Below are positions 20,516 through 29,749 of a DNA stretch of 64,000 nt, one piece after another (the stretch's first letter is position 1; every line of letters starts with the position of its first letter). Made by a program: the position numbers and the translations under genes. The notes below the pieces were generated by a model, which had not been told where the DNA came from, did not search any database, and worked only from the letters and a program-made list of their open reading frames with translations. This stretch comes from Lujinxingia litoralis (lineage in GTDB: Bacteria; Myxococcota_A; Bradymonadia; Bradymonadales; Bradymonadaceae): positions 886,914 to 950,913 of the forward strand of contig NZ_QHKO01000001.1 in the NCBI RefSeq assembly GCF_003260125.1, in the 5' to 3' direction.

Positions 20516-21892
20516 ATGCTTACCCTGCCCCACAACTTTGCCCCATCCGCGCTCCGACCGGCCCTCTCGCTTGTCGGCATGCTGGTGCTCTGCGCCGGAC
20601 TGACCTATCCCCTGTCGACCGCCGCACAACCTTCGCCGCCACTCGCGCCACTGCCCCGCGACGCCCAGGCCCCTCCCAGCCCCCCTGGTTCCTCACTCGC
20701 CGCGTCGGATGACGGCGATGTCGACACCACCGACGACATCGAGGCAGAACTCGAGGCCCTGGAAGCCGAACTCAACACCACGGAGCCGCGACCTTCAAGC
20801 GCGGAACCACGGCCCAGCGCTCCCCCCAACCCGACTGGCGCCCTTCCAAGCCTCAATCCCGACATCTCGCTGATCGCGGACTTCGCACTGGCCTGGTTTT
20901 CCGACGACCCGGAACTTATGGGGGGGCACGACGCCAGTAAGATGGGATTTAACCTGCAGGGGCTTGAGCTGGGACTTTCGGCAGGCATCGATCCCTACTG
21001 GCGCTTTGATAGCCACATCCTCATCTCACTTTTCGGCCTGGAAGTCGAAGAGGCCTACGCCACCACGCTGGCGCTACCGGCCAACCTACAGGTACGTGCC
21101 GGACAGTTTCTAACCCGCTTTGGACGCGTCAACCCCACGCATCTGCACGCCTGGAACTTCACCACACAGCCCCTGGTGCTCGGGAAGTTCTTCGGTGGCG
21201 AAGGCCTCCGGGGCCTGGGCGTGGAAGTGGGGCAACTCTTGCCGCTTCCCTGGATGGCCAGCTGGACGCTGAGCGCGCAGAGCATCGCCGGCGCGGCCAC
21301 CGGACGCTCGTTTCTGGCCTCGGCCGAGGATCTGGAGCAGCTCCAGGACCTGACGGTTTCAGCCCGCCTGGAGCAATTCTGGGACCTGAGCGCCCACAGC
21401 GGCCTCCTCCTCGGCCTCAGTGCCGCCAACGGCCCCAACAGCAGCGGGAGGGGAAACCGCAGCGACATCTTCGGAGTCGACCTGCTGCTAAAACGCACGG
21501 TCACCGGCCCCCGGGGCCGCTCGGAGCTGGGGTGGCAAAGCGAGTGGATGCTGCGCCGCCGCCAGGATCCGGGCCCCCCCGATCAGGAAGGTGGGAGCGT
21601 GCTCCAGGACTGGGGCGGCTACACCGAGCTGTACTACAGCCCCTCGCTCACCTGGCGAGCAGCCGCCCGTCTGGAGCATGTCTCCGGACGGGCGGACGAC
21701 CCCCTGGATCCGCAGTGGATCAACGCACGTCAGCGCGGCGCGCTTAGCCTGAGCTACACGCCATCACACTTCTCCAGACTGCGCCTGGAATACGGCATCA
21801 ATCACCTCCCGGACGCCGTCCAACCACGGGTTCACATGGTGTTTTTGCAACTTGACCTGGTCGCCGGCGCCCACGGCGCACACCGCTACTGA
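20516..21892 (+). CDS. Predicted outer-membrane beta-barrel, metal-uptake type
   Basis: Exported protein of 458 residues. The signal peptide spans about residues 1-37 (hydrophobic core GMLVLCAGLTYPL, then STAAQ). A short acidic coiled-coil follows (DDIEAELEALEAEL, about residues 73-87). The rest is beta-strand rich with alternating hydrophobic residues and ends in an aromatic residue, as barrels do. From memory, proteins with the blocks LQVRAGQFLTRFGRVNPTH, LGKFFGGEGLRGLGVE and TPSHFSRLRLEY are annotated in relatives as zinc-regulated outer-membrane receptors. I cannot confirm this without a search, and I see no TonB box or plug domain. It is followed 33 bases later by a lipoprotein and preceded by a Fur/Zur-like palindrome. 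Confidence 0.8.
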   Translation: MLTLPHNFAPSALRPALSLVGMLVLCAGLTYPLSTAAQPSPPLAPLPRDAQAPPSPPGSSLAASDDGDVDTTDDIEAELEALEAELNTTEPRPSSAEPRPSAPPNPTGALPSLNPDISLIADFALAWFSDDPELMGGHDASKMGFNLQGLELGLSAGIDPYWRFDSHILISLFGLEVEEAYATTLALPANLQVRAGQFLTRFGRVNPTHLHAWNFTTQPLVLGKFFGGEGLRGLGVEVGQLLPLPWMASWTLSAQSIAGAATGRSFLASAEDLEQLQDLTVSARLEQFWDLSAHSGLLLGLSAANGPNSSGRGNRSDIFGVDLLLKRTVTGPRGRSELGWQSEWMLRRRQDPGPPDQEGGSVLQDWGGYTELYYSPSLTWRAAARLEHVSGRADDPLDPQWINARQRGALSLSYTPSHFSRLRLEYGINHLPDAVQPRVHMVFLQLDLVAGAHGAHRY

Positions 21893-21925
21893 CCCCTGAC
21901 ACGACTCCGAGCCTTTGAGGTCCTG

Positions 21926-22687
21926 ATGACTCTCTTTTTCTCCGCTTCGGCCGGCAAAAAGCTGTGCTTACTCGCCATCGCCGCCGCCGCGCTCTCTTTG
22001 CCCGCCTGCGCCTTTACGGATGGTTCCCCCTGGGGCCGGGTACTCGCCACGCTGGAGCTTTCTCCCCCCTCCGGGGCCACCCTGAGCGAAGTTGGCATCA
22101 GCTCAGTGCGCCTGATCCGCGAGGTCGACGGTCAGGCCGGATCGGCCGACTTCGATCCGGCAAACCCACCGCCGGGCTACTCGCTCTGCCATAACGGTCA
22201 CTGCCACTCCGACGACGGCCGGCTGGTGGACTACGCCTCGATCGCCTCCGAGTCCGGTGGCGGCTCCCAGGTCGTCAGCGCGGTGCACCTCGAACACACG
22301 CTGACCTCGCAGGCGGAGGTGCACTCCTCGCTCAAGATCAACGAGCGCGGTCCCCTGAGCGCGGTCGAGGTGGAGCTCGACACGCTGGTGCTGGAGGCCA
22401 CGCTGGGCTACCAGGGCCAGATGGTCGAGGTACGCGCCAGCGTCCCGGTTCGGGGCTATCGCGTCCGTGCGCCGATCGATCTTCGTATTGATCGCGAGAG
22501 TGCCGCCGAACAGGAACTCCCCCTGGTGCTGCAGCTTCCGAGCGAACTTTTCGCTGGGCTCGATCTGGACGACGCAACCCTCGAAGAAGACGGCCGCCTG
22601 CGCATCACCAACACCCGAAATCGTGAACTAGCCCAGACACTTAGCGAGCGAATCACCGCCGGCGTCTCGCTGTCCCTATCGCCCTAA
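21926..22687 (+). CDS. Lipoprotein with CHNGHCH motif
   Basis: Predicted lipoprotein of 253 residues with lipobox LPAC (acylated C28). The mature part is mostly beta-like. It has one striking cluster, CHNGHCHSDDGR (C88, H89, H92, C93, H94), that could bind a transition metal. No known domain is recognised. The ATG at 21926 has GAGG 5 bases upstream. The gene follows the barrel protein by 33 bases and very likely shares its transcript, so a joint role in metal capture is inferred from the motif and the operator-like palindrome upstream. Confidence 0.8.
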   Translation: MTLFFSASAGKKLCLLAIAAAALSLPACAFTDGSPWGRVLATLELSPPSGATLSEVGISSVRLIREVDGQAGSADFDPANPPPGYSLCHNGHCHSDDGRLVDYASIASESGGGSQVVSAVHLEHTLTSQAEVHSSLKINERGPLSAVEVELDTLVLEATLGYQGQMVEVRASVPVRGYRVRAPIDLRIDRESAAEQELPLVLQLPSELFAGLDLDDATLEEDGRLRITNTRNRELAQTLSERITAGVSLSLSP

Positions 22688-22767
22688 ACGTATTGAAAAG
22701 CATAAGTTGCGCCTAAGTTCAGGCCCACAGCACTCCGACACACTCTCTTTTCGACGTGGAGCGAAGC

Positions 22768-23241
22768 ATGTGGTTCTGGAAGATCGATCGGCCGGCACGA
22801 TCCGGATACATCTTTGTGGGCCTCTACCTGATCGCTCACGCGCTGCTCTTTGTCGGACTCACTGCCCTGGGCCTGGCCGCGATCAGTGGTGCCCTGGGCG
22901 TACCACTGGCCATCTCCCAGGTCACATTTAACCCCTACTACTTCACCGCGGTGATGTTTGGCCTGGCCCTGGCCTTCGGGATCGCAGCCGCGGTGCCGCT
23001 GAAGCCCTGGGCCTGGCAGTACACCGCCTCGGTGCTGGCGCTCTCGCTGGGCCTCATCCTCACCTTACCGCTGGCGATCTTCGCGCTGGGCATCTGGCTG
23101 CGCGACGAGATCAAGCGTCCCTTCGGCATCCTGATTCAAGGCCCGGATGTGGCGCTCCCTCCCGAAGACCGGCGCCTACACCATGGAGATCCCGCGCCCG
23201 GCATGGTTCCGGAACAGGACGCTCAGATCTTGGACTCGTAG
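22768..23241 (+). CDS. Small four-helix membrane protein
   Basis: 157 residues from the ATG at 22768, which has GGAG 7 bases upstream. About four membrane segments fill residues 12-110, followed by a polar tail with DEIKRPFGILIQGPD. No family is recognised. The 3' end overlaps the convergent dehydrogenase gene by 19 bases and there is no terminator between them. It follows the metal-type lipoprotein after 80 bases, so co-transcription is possible but unproven. Confidence 0.7.
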   Translation: MWFWKIDRPARSGYIFVGLYLIAHALLFVGLTALGLAAISGALGVPLAISQVTFNPYYFTAVMFGLALAFGIAAAVPLKPWAWQYTASVLALSLGLILTLPLAIFALGIWLRDEIKRPFGILIQGPDVALPPEDRRLHHGDPAPGMVPEQDAQILDS

Positions 23242-24509
23242 AACTCCCGCGTGCCCTGAGCGCGCAGCGCCTCATTGAGGCGTTGTAAGGCGACGACGTA
23301 GGCCGCCAGTCGCCAGGAACTTTTTAGCTCCTGGCGCTTCGCATCCACCCGCCGATACGCATCGCGCATCCGTGCCTTCAAGCTGGATACAACCTGCTTC
23401 TCACTCCAGCGCTCGCCACGCAGATTCTGCCCCCATTCATAATAGCTGACGGTGACGCCACCGGCGTTGACCAGAATGCCCGGAAGGACGTCCACGTCGC
23501 GGGCCTCCAATTTCTGGGCAGCTTTGTGGGTCACCGGGCCGTTGGCCACCTCGAAGATCACACCGGCACGCACCTGGTCGACGTTCGTCTCGGTGATCTG
23601 GTTCTCCAACGCCGCCGGAATCAAGAGATCGACCTTGAGCGCCAGGAGTTCGCCATTGGTGATCTTCTCAAATTTGGCGTACGGGCAATCCCGCAACGCG
23701 TAGGCGTCATAAACACCGTGCACCTGGTCCTGAGATTTGTGCCGGCGCAGCGAAGGGATATCTAACCCTTCCGGAGCATAGACTGCACCTTTGGAGTCAC
23801 TGACGGCCACCACACGGAATCCCGCCTCATAGAGCTGCGATGCGAGCTTGGCGCCGGCGTTGCCAAAGCCCTGAATGGCGACCGTGGGCGAATCTGAGAC
23901 GTGTTGATGGGCTTCCAGATAGGCCTCGATCACCGAGACAGCGCCGCTTGCCGTGGCCTCCTGGCGGTGAGGGCAGCCGCCCAACGCCAGGGGCTTGCCG
24001 GTGATCACCGCCGGACTGTGGCGCCGCATAATGGTCGCGTATTGATCGGCCATCCACCCCATGATCATCGCGTTGGTGTACATGTCCGGGGCCGGCACAT
24101 CGCGATGAGGCCCGATGAATTCGGCAAACACGTCGATGTAGGCCCGGGAAAGACGCTCAAGCTCCATCTTGGAGAGCGTCTTCGGATCAACTCTCACCCC
24201 TCCTTTGGCTCCCCCGAAGGGCAGATCCAGGAGCGCGCATTTAAACGTCATCCAGAGCGCCAGCGTCTGCATATGGTCAACATCCACCGCCGGATGAAAG
24301 CGCAGCCCCCCTTTCCCCGGACCGAGCGCCGTGTTGTAACGCACACGATAGGCCGGAAAAACCTCGAGATCTCCGTTATCCATGCGGACCGGGAGTGACA
24401 TTTTCACACTGGCCACCGGCACACGCAGCCTCTCGACCACATCTTCGCTCACGTCGAGCAACTCCATCGCCCGTGCCAGACTCGCGCTTGCATCCTCAAA
24501 AAGCATCAT
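23223..24509 (-). CDS. Glu/Leu/Phe/Val dehydrogenase, probably glutamate dehydrogenase
   Basis: Oxidative deamination of an amino acid, or reductive amination of 2-oxoglutarate, with NAD(P). 428 residues from the ATG at 24509, which has GGAGGGG 8 bases upstream. The N-terminal substrate domain shows GPGKGGLRFHP and the catalytic-lysine motif PFGGAKGGV. PAPDMYTNAMIMGWMADQY and the Rossmann loop IQGFGNAGAKLA follow. The length fits hexameric glutamate dehydrogenase of the short class better than leucine dehydrogenase (about 365). It stands back-to-back with the ATP-grasp gene and close to glnB-glnA, which supports a role in ammonia metabolism. Confidence 0.93.
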   Translation of the reverse strand: MMLFEDASASLARAMELLDVSEDVVERLRVPVASVKMSLPVRMDNGDLEVFPAYRVRYNTALGPGKGGLRFHPAVDVDHMQTLALWMTFKCALLDLPFGGAKGGVRVDPKTLSKMELERLSRAYIDVFAEFIGPHRDVPAPDMYTNAMIMGWMADQYATIMRRHSPAVITGKPLALGGCPHRQEATASGAVSVIEAYLEAHQHVSDSPTVAIQGFGNAGAKLASQLYEAGFRVVAVSDSKGAVYAPEGLDIPSLRRHKSQDQVHGVYDAYALRDCPYAKFEKITNGELLALKVDLLIPAALENQITETNVDQVRAGVIFEVANGPVTHKAAQKLEARDVDVLPGILVNAGGVTVSYYEWGQNLRGERWSEKQVVSSLKARMRDAYRRVDAKRQELKSSWRLAAYVVALQRLNEALRAQGTREFYESKI

Positions 24510-24637
24510 GCCGAATCCCCTCCCCGTGTTTGAACCCGGCGCCCTGCGGCCGCTGCCCGCCCGGTACGCCGCCATCAAGGTGAACACTTGAAGACCTGTG
24601 GCAATACGGGCCTTTTGCTCGGAATCTTCGCTGTGTT

Positions 24638-24665
24638 TTGACTCTTCGGATCAGCATCCTATAGT
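24638..24665 (+). promoter_or_regulatory. Sigma-70-type promoter for the ATP-grasp gene
   Basis: TTGACT (24638-24643) and TATAGT (24660-24665) are separated by 16 bases, each one mismatch from consensus. The start of transcription would be near 24672, 36 bases before the ATG at 24708. Confidence 0.65.
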
Positions 24666-24707
24666 GCGCCGGACGTTTTCGCCCCCCGGCCCTGGCCCGA
24701 GACTGCG

Positions 24708-25863
24708 ATGAACCTGCTGATGATCGGCTACCGACGCGACGCTTTAGAAGCGGCACAAGCGCGCGGCTGGAATGCCTATTTTCTGGTGGATTCCACCCGA
24801 CAACCACCTCGCAAAGCCTGCGACTGGGCCGCCGTCAACCTGGACTCGCCACCCGAGACGCTGGCAGCGACCTGTCTCCGCCTCACCGGCAATCGACCCG
24901 TCGATGCCATCATCGCCCTGGTCGAAGCCGCCGTGGTGCCCGCCGCGCGTCTGCGCGAGCATCTTGGCCTGGACGGACTCTCCGTCGCGGTCGCATCCCG
25001 GTGCCATGATAAGCGCCTGATGAAGCGCGCCCTTCAGGCCGCTGAGATCCCCTGTGCGCGCTTCGAAGAAGTGACCCCCTCAACCCACGCCGATGAACTC
25101 GTCGCGCGACTGGGATTGCCCCTGGTGCTCAAAGCTCCCGACAGCTCTGGCGGCCGCGGCACCCGTATCTGCCGCAGCCCCGACGAGGTGAGCCGGCCCC
25201 TGTCACCCGGACTGATGGCGGAGAGCTTCATCGACGGCGTTGAATACAGCGTGGAGAGCTTCGTGCACCGCGGAGAAGTCCTCTTTTTCAACGTCACAAG
25301 CTACCTTCGCCCGGGCTGGGCCAACATCGTGCCCGCTGCGCTCGACGCCGAGCGCCTGGGTGAGATCGCCGCCCTGAACCAGCGCACCCTGCGTGCACTG
25401 GGCATCACCAGGGGCGTCACGCATCTGGAGTTCTTCGCCGGCGACGGCATCGACTCGATTGGCGAGGTCGCCGTGCGGCCGCCAGGCGGCGCGCTGATGG
25501 AACTGATCACCGATGCCTACGGCTTCGACGCCTGGCAGGCGTTTCTGGAGGTCGAGTTGGGACGCCGGCCAGCCTGCAACTCGGAGGCGAGCAGCGTCGA
25601 AGGGGTCTACTTTCTGCACCCGGGGCCGGGCCAGGTGGTCCGGGTCCACGGCGTCACCGAAGCCCGAGCCCTGCCTCATATCAAAACGCTCACCTGCCGG
25701 GTGTCTCCCGGCGACGCGATCGACCCCCGTCAGGGTGTAGGGCAGTCGGTTGGGAGGATTCGCGCCTCCGGACCACACTACGACCAGGTTACCCGGGCCC
25801 TTCTAAACGCCCATCAGCTCGTCGAAATCGAGCTTGCCCCGGGGGCACCTGTGTCTACATCCG

Positions 25864-25892
<29 letters not shown>
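24708..25892 (+). CDS. ATP-grasp carboxylate-amine ligase of unknown substrate
   Basis: 394 residues. The N-terminus is a Rossmann-like pre-ATP-grasp fold (MNLLMIGYRR). The central ATP-grasp domain shows the lysine and glycine loop LKAPDSSGGRGTRIC (K142, G148-G151), the AESFIDGVEYSVES strand with E172 and E179, and a late Mg-binding GEVAVRPPGGALMEL. The layout is that of free-standing ligases that join an amino acid or carboxylate to an amine (BacD/carnosine-synthase-like), not of purine enzymes. It starts at an ATG with a good promoter, reads away from the dehydrogenase gene and ends 70 bases before glnB. A nitrogen-linked product is inferred only from context. Confidence 0.85.
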
Positions 25893-26303
<411 letters not shown>

Positions 26304-26321
26304 CTCTGTTGATGTTCGCTG

Positions 26322-26343
26322 CGCGCGCCCCCAGTGGCGCGCG
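26322..26343. terminator. Hairpin between glnB and glnA
   Basis: CGCGCGCC (26322-26329) and GGCGCGCG (26336-26343) pair around a 6-base loop. There is no T-run, so full termination is unlikely. It may attenuate read-through or process the glnB-glnA transcript. Confidence 0.4.
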
Positions 26344-26409
26344 GCGATTGTGTTCTGCCCTGGGGAGTTCTTCTGCGTTGATTGCGCAAATCATCCAAAA
26401 AGGATCTTT

Positions 26410-27843
26410 ATGACTACCGCCCCCACCATCACGTCCATCAAAGACGCCATTGAGTTCGCCCGCGAACAGGGCGCCATCATGGCGGACCTGAAGTTCATGG
26501 ACTTCCTGGGCACCTGGCAGCATCTCACCATCCCCACGCACCGCCTTGACGAAGAGCTCTTCGAAGACGGCCTGGGATTTGACGGGAGCTCCCTGCGCGC
26601 CTGGCAGCCCATTCACGCCTCCGACATGCAGCTGCGCCCGGACCCGACCAGCGCGCGCATGGACCCCTTCTGCCGTGAGCCTACGGTCAGCTTCATCTGC
26701 AACGTCTTTGACCCGATCACCGGCCAGCCCTACAGCCGTGACCCACGCTACATCGCGCAAAAGGCCGAGAACTACCTCAAGACCACCGGCATCGCCGACA
26801 CGGCCTACTTCGGTCCCGAAGCAGAATTCTTTATCTTCGACGACATCCGCTACAGCACGGCGACCCAGCACTCGTTCTATAAGGTCGACTCGGTCGAGGG
26901 CGCCTGGAACACCGGTCGCGACGAAGGGCCTAACCTGGGCTACAAGCCCGCGCTCAAAGGGGGCTACTTTCCGGTCGCGCCTAACGACAGCCTCCACGAT
27001 CTGCGCACCGAGATGTCGCTGGTCCTTGAACAATGCGGCGTCGAAGTGGATGTCCACCACCACGAGGTGGCCACCGGCGGTCAGAGCGAGATCGGCATTC
27101 GCTTCAATAGCCTGGTACGCATGGCCGATGACCTGCAGTGGTTTAAGTACGTCATCAAAAACGTGGCCCGTCGGCACAACAAAACCGTCACCTTCATGCC
27201 CAAGCCCCTCCACGGGGACAACGGCTCCGGGATGCACACCCACATGAGCCTTTGGAAGGGCAACCAACCGCTCTTCGCCGGTGAAGGCTACGCGGGGATG
27301 AGCGAGCTCGGGCTACAGTTCATCGCGGGCATCCTTCATCACGCCCGCGCCCTGACCGCGCTGACCAACCCGACGACCAACTCCTTCAAACGTTTGGTTC
27401 CGGGCTACGAGGCGCCGATCCGTCTGGCCTACTCCAGCCGCAACCGCTCCGCCGCGGTGCGTATCCCTACCTACGCCTCCAGCCCGAAAGCTCGCCGCAT
27501 GGAGTTCCGCACGCCCGATGCCTCGGCCAACGGCTACCTGGCCTTTGCGGCGATGCTGATGGCCGGCCTCGACGGCATCGAAAAGCAGATGGACCCGGGC
27601 GCCCCCCTCGACAAAGACATCTACAACCTGCCTCCGGAGGAGCTCGCGCGCGTCCCCAGCGCGCCGGCCAACCTCGAAGAGGCCATGGTAGCGCTCGCAG
27701 AAGATCACGAGTTCCTGCTGCGCGGCGATGTATTCACCGAAGATGCCGTTGAAGCCTGGATCTCCTACAAGATGGAAAAAGAGATCCAGCCCTCACATCT
27801 GCATCCCACCCCGCTTGAGTTCGCGATGTACTTCGACGTCTGA
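26410..27843 (+). CDS. glnA: Glutamine synthetase type I
   Basis: Makes glutamine from glutamate, ammonia and ATP; a dodecameric cytosolic enzyme. 477 residues from the ATG at 26410 with AGGA upstream. Family blocks are [44 protein letters not shown] and the [11 protein letters not shown] region. The PGYEAPI motif is also intact. Tyr405 in DIYNLPPEE corresponds to the adenylylation tyrosine, so this is the GSI-beta type controlled by GlnE where that enzyme is present. A 13-bp hairpin follows the stop codon. Confidence 0.97.
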   Translation: MTTAPTITSIKDAIEFAREQGAIMADLKFMDFLGTWQHLTIPTHRLDEELFEDGLGFDGSSLRAWQPIHASDMQLRPDPTSARMDPFCREPTVSFICNVFDPITGQPYSRDPRYIAQKAENYLKTTGIADTAYFGPEAEFFIFDDIRYSTATQHSFYKVDSVEGAWNTGRDEGPNLGYKPALKGGYFPVAPNDSLHDLRTEMSLVLEQCGVEVDVHHHEVATGGQSEIGIRFNSLVRMADDLQWFKYVIKNVARRHNKTVTFMPKPLHGDNGSGMHTHMSLWKGNQPLFAGEGYAGMSELGLQFIAGILHHARALTALTNPTTNSFKRLVPGYEAPIRLAYSSRNRSAAVRIPTYASSPKARRMEFRTPDASANGYLAFAAMLMAGLDGIEKQMDPGAPLDKDIYNLPPEELARVPSAPANLEEAMVALAEDHEFLLRGDVFTEDAVEAWISYKMEKEIQPSHLHPTPLEFAMYFDV

Positions 27844-27850
27844 GCCAACC

Positions 27851-27890
27851 CCTGGCGAGGCGCTTAGCAGCCAGCTCGCGCCTCGCCAGG
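27851..27890. terminator. Hairpin after glnA
   Basis: CCTGGCGAGGCGC (27851-27863) and GCGCCTCGCCAGG (27878-27890) are exact reverse complements around 14 bases, 7 bases after the glnA stop. Only a weak T-rich stretch follows. Confidence 0.65.
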
Positions 27891-28011
27891 ATGATTTCCC
27901 CTCTCGGGAAGATTCGCCCCTCGACGCTCGTTGTCTCGCCAGAACGCCTCCGCGGCCCCCTGGCCGCTACCGAATGTGCCGCATACAAACGCTCCTATAT
28001 CCCTGTGGTCG

Positions 28012-28599
28012 ATGGTGTATCTACGCCTTGTGATGATCGTGTTAGCTGTGCTGACCTTTGGCGCCAGCGCCTGTAAGGGCTGCGACCCACAAGGCGTTGA
28101 CGCACCGCCCTGGCGCGTGGAAGGAGAGCGCGCGCCCTATGCGCTTAGCTTTCCCGCCAGTTGGATCGCTGAGCCTCCGCATAGCATCAATCCGCATGCC
28201 GAGGTTGCTGCCAGTCTCAACGACACCCTTTTCTTTATGGTGATTCCGCAGAAGTTGCCCACATTCCCCACCCCGGACGTTTTCGAACTTCAACGTCTGG
28301 GCATCGATACGCTCGACCAGGCCGTGGACAACCTCATCATCGATCGTCAGAGCCCGATTCGCCTTGACGGTATCGAGGGCCTCTCCGTCATCGCTCGCGG
28401 AGAGCTTGACGGAGACCCGGTACGCTATATCAACGCCTACCTCGTTCGCGATGGCTATGGCTTTCAACTCATCGCCTTTGCCAGCGACGAGCACAGCGAG
28501 GCCCTCATCACCGAGGTTGATGCCATTCTCGCAAGCTGGAAAAACCTCTCGCCACCTTCTGCCGAGGCCGATCAGGCGGCGAGCTTACCTTCACCCTGA
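28012..28599 (+). CDS. Small lipoprotein of unknown function
   Basis: 195 residues from the ATG at 28012. The signal peptide MVYLRLVMIVLAVLTFGASAC ends in a lipobox with the acylated Cys at 21. The mature part begins KGCDPQG and contains a stretch (YALSFPASWIAEPPHSI through LLITEVDAILASWK-like end) with the general look of PsbP/DcrB-type stress lipoproteins: a membrane-protein-free alpha/beta fold with an early 'FPASW' motif. That likeness is weak. The ribosome site is poor, and an internal ATG at 28033 is an alternative that would shorten the signal peptide. trxB follows 81 bases later. Confidence 0.7.
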   Translation: MVYLRLVMIVLAVLTFGASACKGCDPQGVDAPPWRVEGERAPYALSFPASWIAEPPHSINPHAEVAASLNDTLFFMVIPQKLPTFPTPDVFELQRLGIDTLDQAVDNLIIDRQSPIRLDGIEGLSVIARGELDGDPVRYINAYLVRDGYGFQLIAFASDEHSEALITEVDAILASWKNLSPPSAEADQAASLPSP

Positions 28600-28680
28600 G
28601 CTGTTCGTCTGGCCTCACGCCTGTTCATGGTGTGCTCGGCGATACGAATGCAGTTTTACGCAGTACGACGGAGAACGACG

Positions 28681-29664
28681 ATGCCCGAACTCAAGAAAGA
28701 ACTCTACGACGTCACCATCATGGGAAGCGGCCCGGCCGGCCTGACCGCGGCGATCTACACCGCCCGCGCCAACCTGGAGCCGGTGCTCTTTGAAGGTCCC
28801 CAGCCCGGCGGCCAGCTGACCATCACGACCGATGTCGAGAACTTCCCCGGCTTCCCGGAAGGCATCATGGGGCCGGAGCTGATGGAGCGCATGCGCAGCC
28901 AGGCGCTCCGTTTCGGGCTGGAGAATCACATCGCGCTGATCACCGACATTGACACCTCGCAGCGCCCCTTCAAGGTGACCCTGGATGATGGGACTATCTT
29001 CCACACCCGCACCTTGATCATCTCTTCGGGGGCCTCGGCTCGCCTGCTCGGTCTGGAGTCCGAACAGGAGCTGATGGGCTACGGCGTCTCGACCTGTGCG
29101 ACCTGCGACGGGTACTTCTTCCGCGATCAGGAAATCGTGGTCGTTGGCGGCGGTGATTCCGCGCTCGAAGAAGCCAACTTCCTGACCAAGTTCGCGTCGA
29201 AAGTCTCCCTGGTCCACCGCCGCGAGGAGCTGCGCGCGTCCAAGATCATGCAGGACCGCGCCCTGGCCAACCCCAAGATCGAGTTCATCTGGAACAGCGA
29301 AGTCCAGGAAGTCCTGGGCACGCGCGAGTCGGGAGTCACCGGGGTCAAACTCTACAACAACCAAACCGAAGAGGTCAGCGAACTGGCCTGCACCGGCGTC
29401 TTCGTGGCCATCGGGCACATCCCGAACACCGGGGTGTTCAACGGGCAGCTCGAGACCACAGAAAGTGGCTATATCGTCACCAAAGACGGCTCCACGGCAA
29501 CCAGCGTCCCCGGCATCTTCGCCTGCGGCGATGTCCAGGACTTCACCTATCGCCAGGCCATCACCGCAGCCGGTTCGGGGTGCATGGGAGCGATTGACGC
29601 CGAGCGATTCCTGGAAAGCGAGCACGTCATTGATGAGCGCCGCACCGAAAATTGGGACGCCTGA
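28681..29664 (+). CDS. trxB: Thioredoxin reductase
   Basis: FAD and NADPH enzyme that reduces thioredoxin; 327 residues from the ATG at 28681 with GGAG 8 bases upstream. The FAD loop GSGPAG is at residues 15-20, the redox pair C139-A-T-C142 lies in [11 protein letters not shown], and the NADPH loop [12 protein letters not shown] and the late [25 protein letters not shown] motif are all present. The length is typical of the low-molecular-weight class. An intrinsic terminator follows. Confidence 0.95.
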   Translation: MPELKKELYDVTIMGSGPAGLTAAIYTARANLEPVLFEGPQPGGQLTITTDVENFPGFPEGIMGPELMERMRSQALRFGLENHIALITDIDTSQRPFKVTLDDGTIFHTRTLIISSGASARLLGLESEQELMGYGVSTCATCDGYFFRDQEIVVVGGGDSALEEANFLTKFASKVSLVHRREELRASKIMQDRALANPKIEFIWNSEVQEVLGTRESGVTGVKLYNNQTEEVSELACTGVFVAIGHIPNTGVFNGQLETTESGYIVTKDGSTATSVPGIFACGDVQDFTYRQAITAAGSGCMGAIDAERFLESEHVIDERRTENWDA

Positions 29665-29686
29665 TCGTTCGTCCTGAAGGACCCTA

Positions 29687-29728
29687 AAAAAAGCCGCCCG
29701 GCGTTTCCACGCCGGGCGGCTTTTTTGT
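29687..29728. terminator. Bidirectional terminator between trxB and tex
   Basis: AAGCCGCCCGGCGT (29691-29704) pairs with ACGCCGGGCGGCTT (29709-29722), with an A-run on the left and a T-run on the right. It can serve trxB and the convergent tex gene. Confidence 0.92.
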
Positions 29729-29749
29729 ATCCGATACAACGCGGCGAGT

